From Poritiphilus flavus (GTDB taxonomy: Bacteria > Bacteroidota > Bacteroidia > Flavobacteriales > Flavobacteriaceae), in contig NZ_WXYO01000006.1 of the NCBI RefSeq assembly GCF_009901585.1, forward strand, positions 372,001-436,000: a stretch of DNA of 64,000 nt, in the 5' to 3' direction. Positions within the stretch are counted from its first letter, which is position 1, and each line of letters opens with the position of its first letter. This document shows, piece by piece, positions 17,218-26,354 of this stretch. The position numbers and the translations under genes are program-made. The notes beneath the pieces were generated by a model, which worked only from the letters and a program-made list of their open reading frames with translations, was not told where the DNA came from and searched no databases.

Positions 17218-17908
17218 CAAGCGCAGGATTAATATTTCTGCAACCAGCATACTTTTAGCCGTTCTTGGAATGGTTTTGATGCTATCCTGTTCCCGCACAA
17301 GAACAATAATTGACAAGCCTATCACTTTTGATGAGGAAAGGGAAAGACTTACGCTGCAATACCTCGCAGACCGCTACGGGCTGGAACAAAGTAGTCCGGA
17401 AATTGTTCCAAAGATGATCGTGCTGCATTGGACGGTCATTCCCACTTTTGAGGAGTCTTTTGAAGCTTTTGATAATGCCACTTTACCAGATTGGCGACCT
17501 GATATTCAAAACAGAAGCGGTTTAAATGTCTCTGCGCATTTTATGGTAGACCGGGATGGAACCATCTACCGTTTAATGCCCGAAACCACTATGGCTCGTC
17601 ATGTTATTGGTCTGAATCACTGTGCGATCGGTATCGAAAATATCGGAGGTACGGACGACTTACCGTTAACCAAAAAGCAGCTGAAGTCTAACATCTGGCT
17701 GGTAGATTATTTGGCAGACAAATACGATATTTCCTATCTAATAGGCCACTATGAGTACACCTTATTTGAAGGGCATGAACTCTGGTTAGAAAAAGACGAA
17801 GGCTATCGAACAGTAAAGGATGACCCGGGAATAGAATTTATGGAAAGTGTTCGGAAAGCAACCAAAAGACATAATTTTAAACCACTACCAACTAAACCTA
17901 GCTTATAA
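17192..17908 (+). CDS. N-acetylmuramoyl-L-alanine amidase (Amidase_2), lipoprotein
   Basis: 238 residues. A signal peptide ends at a lipobox (VLMLSC). The amidase_2/PGRP zinc ligands are seen as VLHWTV, SAHFMVDRDG, NHCAIGIENIG and LIGHYEYT. It should cut the bond between MurNAc and L-Ala in peptidoglycan at the outer face of the cell wall. The start chosen keeps the signal peptide intact and overlaps the 3D-domain gene. It is followed directly by the M14 peptidase, suggesting joint wall turnover. Confidence 0.88.
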   Translation: MQLKETACDKRRINISATSILLAVLGMVLMLSCSRTRTIIDKPITFDEERERLTLQYLADRYGLEQSSPEIVPKMIVLHWTVIPTFEESFEAFDNATLPDWRPDIQNRSGLNVSAHFMVDRDGTIYRLMPETTMARHVIGLNHCAIGIENIGGTDDLPLTKKQLKSNIWLVDYLADKYDISYLIGHYEYTLFEGHELWLEKDEGYRTVKDDPGIEFMESVRKATKRHNFKPLPTKPSL

Positions 17909-19395
17909 TGAAGGTAAGATACTCAATATTCTTTATGCTGCTTGCCCTGGCCCCGACCTTTGGTCAGACCAATGATATTACCGCTTCTTTATATGAAACC
18001 TACGAAAAGTATAAGGAACCCAGTCTGGACAAAAGGCGCGTCAAATACCGTCAAATCGTCCCATTGTTGACAGAGATTGGTCAAAAACCTGGTTTTACAG
18101 TAAAGCAGGTTGGCCGGTCTATAGAAGGAAGACCGCTCTTTTTGGTAAGTGTTGGGCAGGGGGAGACAGACGTTTTTCTTTGGTCTCAGATGCACGGTAA
18201 TGAACCAACAGCGACTCTGGCAATTTTTGACATACTTAACTTTCTGAATAGTGAAGATTATAAAGAAGAAAAACAGGAAATTTTAAGCAATTTGAAACTC
18301 CATTTCCTTCCTATGCTCAATCCGGATGGGGCGGAGGTCTACAAGAGGAGGAACGCTCTGGGTATCGATATCAATAGGGATGCCTTAAGGCTTCAATCCC
18401 CTGAAGGGCAAACTTTGAAAAGAGTTCGCGATAGTCTTGAAGCCGACTTTGGGTTTAATCTTCACGATCAAAGTACTTATTATAATGCGGAACGGACAGA
18501 GAAGCCGGCCACCATCTCCTACCTCGCGCCGGCATATAACTATGAGAAGGATATCAATGAGGTAAGGGCTAACGCCATGAAAGTGATTGTGTTCATGAAT
18601 AATATCATACAAAAGTATGCCCCAGGGCAAGTGGGAAGATATAATGACGATTTTGAACCCAGGGCTTTTGGGGATAACATTCAAAAATGGGGAACGAGTG
18701 CCATTCTGATTGAATCCGGTGGCTTTGCAAATGATCTCGAAAAACAGGAGATAAGAAAACTAAACTACGTTTCTATTCTCTCTGCGATCTATACGATCGC
18801 TAAAGGGAATTACAAGGATATTGCCCTGGAATCCTACGATGAGATCCCGGAAAATGATCGGAAACTGTTCGACCTTAAAATTACCGGAGTGACCTATGAA
18901 CTCCTGGGTAATGACTATATTCTTGATTTGGGCATACAAAGGCCGGAGGTAGATTACGAGAACCACCTTGATTTCTGGTATAGTAGCCGGATCATGGACC
19001 AGGGAGATCTTTCTACCTATTACGGCTACCAGAATTTTGATGGTAGCGGTTATAAAATAAAGGAAGGTGCAGTATATCCGGAAACCCTTGAAGCCGTATC
19101 CGATCTGGAGAAACTCGATTTTGTGGAGCTAATGAAATCTGGTTATTTGTTCCTGAGAATGAAAGATCTACCGGAAGGCCCTAGCATTATATTCCCTATG
19201 CACCTTGTTGCCGAGAAGTACCAAATGCACGATTTCCATATAAACGTAGGGGTCAATCCAAGCTTTTTGCTGGAGAAAGACGGTAAAAATGAGTTTGCTG
19301 TGATAAACGGTTTCCTGATAAACCTAAATGAAGACAGCAAAAGAAACTGGTCTGAATTTAGCTCGAAAAAAGGAAATGCGATGATACTGCGCTAA
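17908..19395 (+). CDS. secreted M14 zinc carboxypeptidase
   Basis: 495 residues with a signal peptide (FMLLALAPTFGQ). The M14 ligands are visible: WSQMHGNEPTAT (H-x-x-E), GIDINRDALRLQ (substrate Asn-Arg pair), FNLHDQSTYY (third His) and ILIESGGFAND (catalytic Glu). A C-terminal region of about 180 residues beyond the peptidase core is beta-rich. It starts one base before the amidase stop. It may trim peptide stems released by the amidase or act on proteins. Confidence 0.92.
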   Translation: MKVRYSIFFMLLALAPTFGQTNDITASLYETYEKYKEPSLDKRRVKYRQIVPLLTEIGQKPGFTVKQVGRSIEGRPLFLVSVGQGETDVFLWSQMHGNEPTATLAIFDILNFLNSEDYKEEKQEILSNLKLHFLPMLNPDGAEVYKRRNALGIDINRDALRLQSPEGQTLKRVRDSLEADFGFNLHDQSTYYNAERTEKPATISYLAPAYNYEKDINEVRANAMKVIVFMNNIIQKYAPGQVGRYNDDFEPRAFGDNIQKWGTSAILIESGGFANDLEKQEIRKLNYVSILSAIYTIAKGNYKDIALESYDEIPENDRKLFDLKITGVTYELLGNDYILDLGIQRPEVDYENHLDFWYSSRIMDQGDLSTYYGYQNFDGSGYKIKEGAVYPETLEAVSDLEKLDFVELMKSGYLFLRMKDLPEGPSIIFPMHLVAEKYQMHDFHINVGVNPSFLLEKDGKNEFAVINGFLINLNEDSKRNWSEFSSKKGNAMILR

Positions 19396-19417
19396 TCAGT
19401 TTTTGTCATAAAAAAAC

Positions 19418-19456
19418 AAATGCGCCAGGAGTTTGACTCCGGCGCATATTTTTTTG
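19418..19456. terminator. bidirectional intrinsic terminator
   Basis: ATGCGCC and GGCGCAT form a GC-rich stem extended by GGAG/CTCC pairing around the loop, with an A-run to the left and ATTTTTTT to the right. It separates the carboxypeptidase gene from the small convergent membrane-protein gene. Confidence 0.8.
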
Positions 19457-19474
19457 CCATTTTTGGCGGCTGTT

Positions 19475-19642
19475 CTAGTAACCAAAACTCAGAGGGGTAT
19501 CCGGACCGTACTTGATCAGAAGGATCAGCATGGTAAACAAGGTAACCACAATAGATGAGAACAAGGTTAAAACTGCGCTTTTGAACCAATTTGAGAACGG
19601 CCCTATTGCGCTCTGGCGGATAATTTCGTTAATGACATCCAT
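19475..19642 (-). CDS. 55-residue single-pass membrane protein, unknown function
   Basis: Read on the minus strand from ATG at 19642 to TAG at 19475. An amphipathic N-terminus (MDVINEIIRQSAIGPFSNWF) is followed by one membrane helix (AVLTLFSSIVVTLFTMLILL) and a short tail KYGPDTPLSFGY. It is too short to appear in long-ORF lists, but composition and the downstream terminator support it. Function is not recognised. An upstream promoter matching the phylum consensus was not found. Confidence 0.6.
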   Translation of the reverse strand: MDVINEIIRQSAIGPFSNWFKSAVLTLFSSIVVTLFTMLILLIKYGPDTPLSFGY

Positions 19643-19997
19643 AACAATTTTTTTTAATTAGACTTTTAGATAGTTTTTAGGATGTACTTAAGTTGCAATA
19701 GGTTTTTGAGGTTTGTGATAGTAAAACAGTTGCCATGACAAAAACCCTACTTTTCCGACTGCTATTTCGATGAACGGTACTTTCTATGTGAAAAGGAATG
19801 TTGCCTTAAAGTAAGATTAAATAGCTGTTAAACAGGAGGTTGGGTGGTTAGGTGGTTGGATTATTGGATCGTTAGACGGCTAGACTGTTGGACTATAAGA
19901 TGGTTAGACGCTTGGACGTTTGGCTGACTAGATGATGAACTGCTTACTGTTCACTGATTACTGATTACTGATTACTGTTCACTGTTTACTGATATCA

Positions 19998-20023
19998 TCC
20001 TCCGTAGCCTTGGCGAAGGAGGA
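19998..20023. repeat. 26-bp palindromic element, copy 2
   Basis: TCCTCCGTAGCCTTGGCGAA, followed by GGAGGA, forms a hairpin with TCCTCC/GGAGGA arms and an inner CC-TTGG-type stem. It is preceded by ACTGATATCA, as is copy 3. Confidence 0.7.
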
Positions 20024-20046
20024 CTGTTCACTGTTTACTGATATCA

Positions 20047-20072
20047 TCCTCCGAAGCTTTAGCGAAGTAGGA
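20047..20072. repeat. 26-bp palindromic element, copy 3
   Basis: TCCTCCGAAGCTTTAGCGAA, followed by GTAGGA: the same hairpin as copy 2 with changes in the loop and one arm base (GTAGGA for GGAGGA). Confidence 0.7.
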
Positions 20073-20085
20073 CTACCAACCGAAC

Positions 20086-21180
20086 CTACTCACATCCCCC
20101 AACGAATCCTTTGGCGTCGAATTTGGTTTGAACAGCACCTTGAAGATTTCCATCGGTAACCTGAATGGCGAGGTTATTCACTCCGCTACCATCTCGCTTG
20201 GGTGTGCAGTATTCAAAAAGGTAAAAACTGTTGGCCAACTGAGATACCCTAAATGAAATATCGTTAAAAGTGGACTCCAATTCTTCCTTATTACCTGCAA
20301 AAACGCTAAAAGTCTTCCCGATATCCGCCAGGACCTGAGTGTCAATTTCCGCACCTAGACCTATTGAAAAATAAGAGATATTACTATTGGCCTCATTCAC
20401 TTTTTTAAGTGCGGAGGCTTCGGTATAGCGAGACGCCTGGTCAGTTCCATCGGTAAACAGCACCACAGAAACTGCTCCGATGGTCTCATTAGCAATATTG
20501 TCCTTGAGCAGGTCGTCCGCGATATCACTTGCTTTGATCACCGCCCCGTAAAGGTCTGTTGATGGGTCATTGCTTATGTTATCGTCAATTCCCTCTATGG
20601 CCGCTATCAGTTCTGTCTTGGATGAGGTAAGCGGATTCAAGGCATGTAGCTCATCAGCACCATCAAACCAATAGATGGCCATTTGGAATGCCGCATCTTC
20701 TATTTCAGGCATGACATTATTGATAAAACTTGTTGAAGCAGACTTTAGTTCATCCAGGCTGCTGCTCAAAACGCTATTACTTAAATCCAGAACCAGCAAG
20801 GTATTGTTGTTGAAGATCTGGGAGTTGGGAGAAATACGGGCGAGGGATTCAGAAGCTGAAATGGTGTTAAAGCAGTCGTCGTTCCTTCCTTGCTCGTAGA
20901 TAGTAAACTGATTCGCGGTAAGTCCCGGAACAGGGTTACCCTGAGTGTCTGAAACCTTGAAAAATATGGAAACTTTTCCCGGAAGTTCTGTAAACTGATC
21001 CTGAATAGATAGCACCAGGTCGCTCTCACCCAGATTCAGGCAATCATCAACCGGTTGACCTTGTCCGAGGCCCCCATCGCCAAAATCAAAACTAACATCA
21101 TCATCTGCGTTACCACAGGACATTACCAAAGCGAGAAAACTAAAGGTGAAGGCAATTCTAAGAAGGGATTTCATGTTCAT
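20086..21180 (-). CDS. von Willebrand factor A domain lipoprotein
   Basis: The ATG at 21180 is preferred over one at 21240, because the extra 20 residues would precede a clean lipoprotein signal (LLRIAFTFSFLALVMSC, lipobox Cys). The mature protein carries an N-terminal beta domain and a VWA domain from about residue 110, with MIDAS motif LDLSNSVLSSS (D-x-S-x-S) and LFTDGTDQAS. It probably binds a protein or metal ligand at the cell surface. It stands alone next to repeat array 2 and is divergent from the deacetylase gene. Confidence 0.85.
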   Translation of the reverse strand: MNMKSLLRIAFTFSFLALVMSCGNADDDVSFDFGDGGLGQGQPVDDCLNLGESDLVLSIQDQFTELPGKVSIFFKVSDTQGNPVPGLTANQFTIYEQGRNDDCFNTISASESLARISPNSQIFNNNTLLVLDLSNSVLSSSLDELKSASTSFINNVMPEIEDAAFQMAIYWFDGADELHALNPLTSSKTELIAAIEGIDDNISNDPSTDLYGAVIKASDIADDLLKDNIANETIGAVSVVLFTDGTDQASRYTEASALKKVNEANSNISYFSIGLGAEIDTQVLADIGKTFSVFAGNKEELESTFNDISFRVSQLANSFYLFEYCTPKRDGSGVNNLAIQVTDGNLQGAVQTKFDAKGFVGGCE

Positions 21181-21328
21181 ATGGTTTTCGGTTCTCCCAT
21201 CAGAACGGCCAAATCCTTCATAAATTATAGGCCGCCTCAAAAAAAATGTTAAATCTTGTTAAGAAGGCTCAGGACTTATTTTGTAATTTTCTTGTACCTA
21301 TTGACATTCTTAAGAATTCGGTTGAACT

Positions 21329-22264
21329 ATGAAGAAACTCCTTATACCATTCTGTACTCTCTTGCTTTGCCAAAACTTTCTGTTCGGTCAGCAAGTTGAC
21401 ATTTACGAACGCCTTGGATATCCAAAAGATAGCAAACTACTGATCATCCATGCGGACGATCTTGGAGTGACGCATTCTGAAAACATGGCCAGTATTGAGG
21501 GGCTGGAAAAAACCCCGGTGAATTCGGCCAGTATCATGGTACCTTGTCCCTGGTTTCCGGAAATAGCGGATTATGCCAGAAAGAATAGTTCCCGGGACCT
21601 GGGTGTACACTTAACGCTTAACAGTGAGTGGAACTATTACAAATGGGGTCCTGTTAGCTCAGTAGACGCAGTTCCGAGCCTGGTTAACAAGGACGGCTAT
21701 TTTTATGCTTCTGTCGATAGCCTTTTGAGTGTTGGTAAAGCAGAAGAAGTAGAAATAGAATTGAGGAACCAGGTAAAAAAGGCCTATCAGTCAGGTATAG
21801 ACCTCACTCATCTGGATGCGCATATGGGCGCGGCCGCAAGCAGGCCAGACTATTTAGCCGCATATATGAAAATAGGCAAAGAGTTTCAGCTACCGGTGCT
21901 GCTGGATGGAAGGATATATCAAATACAGGACCAGGGGGTCAAGGATTTGCTGGATGAGCGCACTGTGGTCATGGATAATATTCTAGGAGCGGCTCCCTCA
22001 GACTTTGACCAGGGTATGGCAGCGTACTATAAATCAGTATTAAATAATCTGTCTCCGGGATTGAACTGCCTTTTAATACATCTGGCCTATGACGATGAGG
22101 AAACGAGAGCTGTAACGGTGGATCATCCTTACTGGGGTGCAGAATGGCGGCAAGCGGATGTGGACTTTTTTTCCAGTCAGGAATGCAAGGAGCTCCTGGA
22201 GGAGCAAAATATTATTTTGGTCACATGGCGGGAACTGCGTGACAAGATCACCCGGGCGCCTTAG
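21329..22264 (+). CDS. ChbG/YdjC-like carbohydrate deacetylase, secreted
   Basis: 311 residues with a signal peptide (FCTLLLCQNFLFGQ). The ChbG/HpnK fold is shown by LLIIHADDLGVTHSEN (metal Asp pair), LGVHLTLNSEW (His) and LTHLDAHMGAA (His). Family members remove N-acetyl groups from chitooligosaccharides and related amino sugars. Export distinguishes it from cytoplasmic ChbG. It sits alone upstream of the molybdo-hydroxylase operon, separated by a palindrome. Confidence 0.86.
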   Translation: MKKLLIPFCTLLLCQNFLFGQQVDIYERLGYPKDSKLLIIHADDLGVTHSENMASIEGLEKTPVNSASIMVPCPWFPEIADYARKNSSRDLGVHLTLNSEWNYYKWGPVSSVDAVPSLVNKDGYFYASVDSLLSVGKAEEVEIELRNQVKKAYQSGIDLTHLDAHMGAAASRPDYLAAYMKIGKEFQLPVLLDGRIYQIQDQGVKDLLDERTVVMDNILGAAPSDFDQGMAAYYKSVLNNLSPGLNCLLIHLAYDDEETRAVTVDHPYWGAEWRQADVDFFSSQECKELLEEQNIILVTWRELRDKITRAP

Positions 22265-22266
22265 TA

Positions 22267-22292
22267 CTTTAACATTTAACAAATTGTTAAAG
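22267..22292. promoter_or_regulatory. inverted repeat upstream of the molybdo-hydroxylase operon
   Basis: CTTTAACA (22267-22274) and TGTTAAAG (22285-22292) are perfect 8-bp arms with a 10-base spacer. An overlapping near-perfect palindrome, TTTAACAAATTGTTAAA, spans 22275-22291. It is 75 bp upstream of the 2Fe-2S subunit gene and lacks a T-run, so an operator is at least as likely as a terminator. Confidence 0.5.
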
Positions 22293-22365
22293 CCCAATGT
22301 GCTGCTCGTTTTTTTGATACCTTTAAAGAGTATCTCTCTCATTAAAACACCTAAAACAACAGAAT

Positions 22366-22827
22366 ATGCCAACGTATCAATTTAAAGTCAACAACGAAAA
22401 CCGCTCCGTTGACGTTAGTGAAGACACTCCCTTATTATGGGTTCTTAGGGATCATCTGGATCTCGTGGGTACCAAGTACGGCTGTGGAATTGCCCAATGT
22501 GGCTCTTGTACGGTTCACCTGGATGGGAATGCCGTTAGGAGCTGCTCACTGACCATGTCGCAGGTAGAAGGTAAGTCGGTTACCACTATAGAAGGATTGT
22601 CCGAAGATGGCAATCATCCTGTTCAGGAAGCCTGGAAGGAAGTGGATGTTCCACAGTGCGGGTATTGTCAGGCAGGTCAGATCATGACAGCATCGGCCTT
22701 TCTGGAAAAGAATCCTAACCCTAGCCCGGAGGATATCAAAAGTGCAATGCACGGCAACATATGCAGATGTGCCACTTACAACAGGATCTATCGCGCAGTG
22801 GAAATAGCTGCAGAAAAAATGGGCTAA
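22366..22827 (+). CDS. (2Fe-2S) small subunit of IorAB-type molybdo-hydroxylase
   Basis: 153 residues, the usual length. The plant-ferredoxin-type cluster is bound by [17 protein letters not shown] plus a later Cys (RSCSLT). The second cluster uses [12 protein letters not shown] and [11 protein letters not shown]. It passes electrons from the molybdenum centre of the large subunit encoded next (21-bp gap). There is no FAD subunit gene nearby, as expected for the isoquinoline 1-oxidoreductase/aldehyde-oxidase branch that uses a cytochrome acceptor. The substrate is unknown. Confidence 0.94.
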   Translation: MPTYQFKVNNENRSVDVSEDTPLLWVLRDHLDLVGTKYGCGIAQCGSCTVHLDGNAVRSCSLTMSQVEGKSVTTIEGLSEDGNHPVQEAWKEVDVPQCGYCQAGQIMTASAFLEKNPNPSPEDIKSAMHGNICRCATYNRIYRAVEIAAEKMG

Positions 22828-22848
22828 AAATCAATCAACAAAAGAAAC

Positions 22849-25080
22849 ATGTCAACTAACATAACATCCTCAAAATTTAGTAGAAGAGCTTTTATGCGAA
22901 CCAGTTCACTGGCTGGCGGGGGGCTCCTAATCGGGTTTAACCTCTTTCAGGCCTGTAAACCCAAAGCGGCTCCGCCTATCGATCTTGCCGAGCTGAACTA
23001 CAATGACTTTAACGCATTCATAAAAATTGCGGACAATGGTGCGGTGACCATTTTTTCTCCCAATCCGGAAATCGGGCAGGGGGTAAAAACATCCATGCCA
23101 ATGATCATCGCCGAAGAATTAGATGTATCCTGGGACAAAGTGAACGTTGTACAGGGTATCCTGGATAACGAAAACTACACCCGACAGGTAGCCGGGGGAA
23201 GCCAGTCCATTCGTTTTGGTTGGGAAGCCTTAAGACAAACGGGTGCTACGGCTAAGCAAATGCTTATCAACGCGGCTGCGGCCCGCTGGGGGGTAGATGC
23301 TTCCGAATGTACGGCCAGCGAAGGAGTGATCACAAATTCCAAGGGCGAAACCCTGGGTTATGGTGACGTGGTTAACGATGCTGCGGCACTGGAAGTTCCA
23401 GAGGAGGTTGCTCTGAAAGAAGTTAAGGACTTTAAGCTTATCGGTACGGATGTCGGTAATGTGGATATCGATAAGATCGTAACCGGAGAGCCATTGTTCG
23501 GGTTGGACTATAAGGCCGATGGGATGGTATATGCAGCAGTGGTCAGGCCAACTACCTTTGGTAAAAAGCTAGTGTCTTATGATGACGCCGCGGCCAAAGC
23601 GATGCCGGGAGTTATAGATGTAGTGAAAATTGGAGCCAAAGTACGAAGCCTGCTTGAAAAAGATCCAGGATTTTCCAGTAAGATATCCACTAGTGATAAG
23701 GTTGCCGTAATTGCAAAAACTACATGGCAGGCGATGAAGGCCAAAGAGGCGATTAAAGCGGAGTGGGAGGACGATGGTACTATAGATAGCACTGAAGAAA
23801 TGGATAAGGCGCTGACCGGATTACTGGATGGTAACAGGTTTGAGAACTTGCGAAAAGACGGTAATGTATCCCGCGCTTTTGCGCAGGCTGATAAGGTTCT
23901 TGAGCGTACCTATGAGTCGCCCTTTTTACCCCATAACTGTATGGAACCCATGAATTTCTATGCCAATGTTACCCCGGAAAAGGTACACCTGGTAGGACCT
24001 ATACAGACCCCTGCCTGGAAGGCCGGATTGGTAGCCGCCATGTTGGAACGGGATCCTTCGGAAATTCATTTGGAAATGACACGTCAGGGTGGAGGATTCG
24101 GAAGAAGGCTTTTCGGGGATTTCGTGATCGAAGCAGCTGAAATCGCGGATGCCATTAAGAAGCCCGTTAAGGTAGTGTATAGCAGAGAGGACGACATGAT
24201 GGACGGGATCTACAGACCAGCTATCAAGTACCGCATAAAGGCTGGTGTAAAAGATGGAAAAGTAACTGCTTACCATCTGAAAGAAGCCGCGATCAATGAC
24301 AATATGTATGATCTGATACCCAATTTCTTTCCTGCCGGAGCCATAGAGAACTATCAGGTAGACGTTGCCAAGTATCAGAGTAAGATAACTACAGGAGCCT
24401 GGAGGGCACCATATACCAATTTCCTTGCCTTTGCAGAACAGAGCTTCTTTGATGAGTTGGCCGAGATGATGGAGGTGGATCGGGTTCAATTACGCCTGGA
24501 CCTGTTGCAGAAGGTAAAAGGTACTGAAGACGAAAGAATTCAATATTCCCCTGAAAGAATGGAGGAAGTCATTAAAGTGGCGGTTGAGAAATCAGGTTGG
24601 GGAACCAAACCGGAAGGTGTTTACCAGGGATTCGTGAATTATTACTGCCATAACAGCCACGTGGCTGAAGTCGCAGATGTAGAAATTGAAGATGGATCCC
24701 CTGTAGTTAAGAAGATTACCTGCGTAGTGGATTGCGGAATCGTAGTGAATCCATTAGGGGCCAAAAATCAGGCAGAAGGTGGAGTTATTGACGGCATCGG
24801 ACATTCCATGTACGGGGATTACGCGTTTAAGGACGGGACCCCTATGGCAGCTAATTTTGACAAGTACCGATTGATTCGAATGAAAGAAGCGCCGGTAGTT
24901 GAGGTCCACTTCCTCAAGAATGAATATTCGCCTACCGGATTAGGAGAACCTACGCTTCCACCTGCAGGAGGAGCTATAGCCAATGCCTTCAAGGCAGCGA
25001 CCGGAAAGCGTTTGTACAATCAGCCATTTAGCAAATATCCAGAACTGTTAACGGTTCCGGAAAAAGAAATCATAGGATAA
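22849..25080 (+). CDS. molybdopterin-binding large subunit, xanthine dehydrogenase family (IorB-like)
   Basis: 743 residues. The N-terminus has a Tat-type signal (SRRAFMRTSSLAGGG), so the complex is exported folded with its cofactor. Moco-binding motifs include GGGFGRRLFGDF, TGAWRAPYTNF and the active-site region GLGEPTLPPAGGAI, whose Glu is the base in this family. It should hydroxylate an aldehyde or N-heterocycle with water as oxygen source. Downstream genes make, insert and sulfurate the cofactor, so the operon is largely self-contained. The substrate cannot be read from sequence. Confidence 0.94.
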   Translation: MSTNITSSKFSRRAFMRTSSLAGGGLLIGFNLFQACKPKAAPPIDLAELNYNDFNAFIKIADNGAVTIFSPNPEIGQGVKTSMPMIIAEELDVSWDKVNVVQGILDNENYTRQVAGGSQSIRFGWEALRQTGATAKQMLINAAAARWGVDASECTASEGVITNSKGETLGYGDVVNDAAALEVPEEVALKEVKDFKLIGTDVGNVDIDKIVTGEPLFGLDYKADGMVYAAVVRPTTFGKKLVSYDDAAAKAMPGVIDVVKIGAKVRSLLEKDPGFSSKISTSDKVAVIAKTTWQAMKAKEAIKAEWEDDGTIDSTEEMDKALTGLLDGNRFENLRKDGNVSRAFAQADKVLERTYESPFLPHNCMEPMNFYANVTPEKVHLVGPIQTPAWKAGLVAAMLERDPSEIHLEMTRQGGGFGRRLFGDFVIEAAEIADAIKKPVKVVYSREDDMMDGIYRPAIKYRIKAGVKDGKVTAYHLKEAAINDNMYDLIPNFFPAGAIENYQVDVAKYQSKITTGAWRAPYTNFLAFAEQSFFDELAEMMEVDRVQLRLDLLQKVKGTEDERIQYSPERMEEVIKVAVEKSGWGTKPEGVYQGFVNYYCHNSHVAEVADVEIEDGSPVVKKITCVVDCGIVVNPLGAKNQAEGGVIDGIGHSMYGDYAFKDGTPMAANFDKYRLIRMKEAPVVEVHFLKNEYSPTGLGEPTLPPAGGAIANAFKAATGKRLYNQPFSKYPELLTVPEKEIIG

Positions 25081-25082
25081 AT

Positions 25083-25328
25083 ATGACCGTATTACTTTTT
25101 GGCATTACCAAGGACATTGTGGGTAGCTCCACACTGTCCTTGCCTGTTTCCAGCACTTCTCGATTACGAACTGTAGGGGAGTTGAAGGACTATCTCAGCA
25201 GTACCTATCCAAGGCTGAGAAACCTTAGCTCCTTAGCTGTTGCAGTAAACAATTCTTATGCTGAGGATAGTGATAAAATTGATAATTTTGACGAGATTGC
25301 GCTTATTCCACCAGTAAGTGGGGGATAA
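25083..25328 (+). CDS. moaD: MoaD-like molybdopterin synthase sulfur carrier
   Basis: 81 residues of beta-grasp fold ending in the required C-terminal Gly-Gly (LIPPVSGG), which becomes a thiocarboxylate. It starts 2 bp after the large-subunit stop. MoeB encoded downstream should adenylate it. The large molybdopterin synthase subunit MoaE is not in this window. ThiS-like identity is less likely given the neighbours. Confidence 0.88.
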   Translation: MTVLLFGITKDIVGSSTLSLPVSSTSRLRTVGELKDYLSSTYPRLRNLSSLAVAVNNSYAEDSDKIDNFDEIALIPPVSGG

Positions 25329-25360
25329 TTTTATAAAGGCATAATTTACCGGGATACACT

Positions 25361-26344
25361 ATGTTGATCGACAATCACAACAGACAAATAAATTACCTCC
25401 GACTTGCGGTTACGGACCGCTGTAACCTGCGCTGTAACTACTGTATGCCTTCCGAGGGGATCAATTTTGAAAAGCGAGAAAAGTTACTGAGTATTGATGA
25501 ACTCTCCGAGCTCGCGGCCATACTGGTAGAGCAGGGTATAGATAAGATCCGTATAACCGGGGGAGAACCATTTGTGAGGAAGGACCTGATCGTGCTCCTA
25601 AGGAAACTCGCGGCACTTGAGGGTCTCAAAGATATCTCCGTTACCACCAATGCTACCCTGATAGGGCCTTATATTGATGAGCTTAAGGAGCTGGGGATCA
25701 TGAACGTGAACGTGAGTTTGGATGCTATCAATAAAGAAACCTTCAAAAGCGTAACGCGGAGGGACCTTTATGATACAGTCTACGGGAATTTAACCAGATT
25801 GATCTCCGAAGGCTTTAACGTTCGCATCAATTTTATCGCCCTGGAGAATCAGAATACCCAGGATATTATTCCCATGCTGGAACTCATGAAACACTATCCG
25901 GTTTCCGTTCGTTTTTTAGAAGAAATGCCGTTTAATGGTGGAAGTAAGAATTTTACAGCTATCACCTGGGATTACAAGCGTATACTGGAGCACATCCGTT
26001 CTGCCTATCCTGATTTCAAGAAATTAGTTTCTCCAAAGACCTCTACTTCAATAAATTATCAAATCAATGGACATAAGAGTACCTTTGGTTTAATCCCATC
26101 ATTCAGTCGAACTTTCTGCGGCAGTTGCAATCGCCTTAGGATTACGGCCACCGGCGATGTGATCACCTGTTTGTACGGCAAACCAGTGACGAATCTTAGG
26201 GATATTATGCGTTCACCGGCGTCCACTGAAAACGTAAAAGAGGCGATTTTGAAGGCAATCGGCAGTAGGGCCAGAACAGGATTTGAGGCTCAGCAAAACC
26301 ACAATGCCGTATTCGAAAATTCAATGACCTCCATAGGAGGTTAA
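25361..26344 (+). CDS. moaA: GTP 3',8-cyclase MoaA (radical SAM)
   Basis: 327 residues. The radical-SAM cluster motif is CNLRCNYC, and the second cluster is bound by FCGSCNRLRITATGDVITC. The C-terminus ends in Gly-Gly (MTSIGG), needed for activity. It converts GTP to 3',8-cyclo-dihydro-GTP, the first step of molybdenum cofactor synthesis. Its partner MoaC is not encoded in the window. It lies between moaD and mobA with short gaps, in one operon. Confidence 0.96.
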   Translation: MLIDNHNRQINYLRLAVTDRCNLRCNYCMPSEGINFEKREKLLSIDELSELAAILVEQGIDKIRITGGEPFVRKDLIVLLRKLAALEGLKDISVTTNATLIGPYIDELKELGIMNVNVSLDAINKETFKSVTRRDLYDTVYGNLTRLISEGFNVRINFIALENQNTQDIIPMLELMKHYPVSVRFLEEMPFNGGSKNFTAITWDYKRILEHIRSAYPDFKKLVSPKTSTSINYQINGHKSTFGLIPSFSRTFCGSCNRLRITATGDVITCLYGKPVTNLRDIMRSPASTENVKEAILKAIGSRARTGFEAQQNHNAVFENSMTSIGG

Positions 26345-26354
26345 TTCTGCTCAG

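Larger units (their letters stand above)
19835..20082. repeat. intergenic repeat array 2
   Basis: 19835-19935 holds decamers of the GGTTAGACGG / TTGGATTATT type, the reverse complement of array 1. 19935-20045 holds TTACTGTTCACTGATTACTG-type repeats. Two palindromes (19998 and 20047) end the array. Bases 19643-19834 contain nothing I can assign. Confidence 0.88.

Noticed and set aside
21181-21240. Upstream ATG adding 20 residues to the VWA lipoprotein
   Set aside because: It would bury the lipoprotein signal peptide behind a charged stretch.
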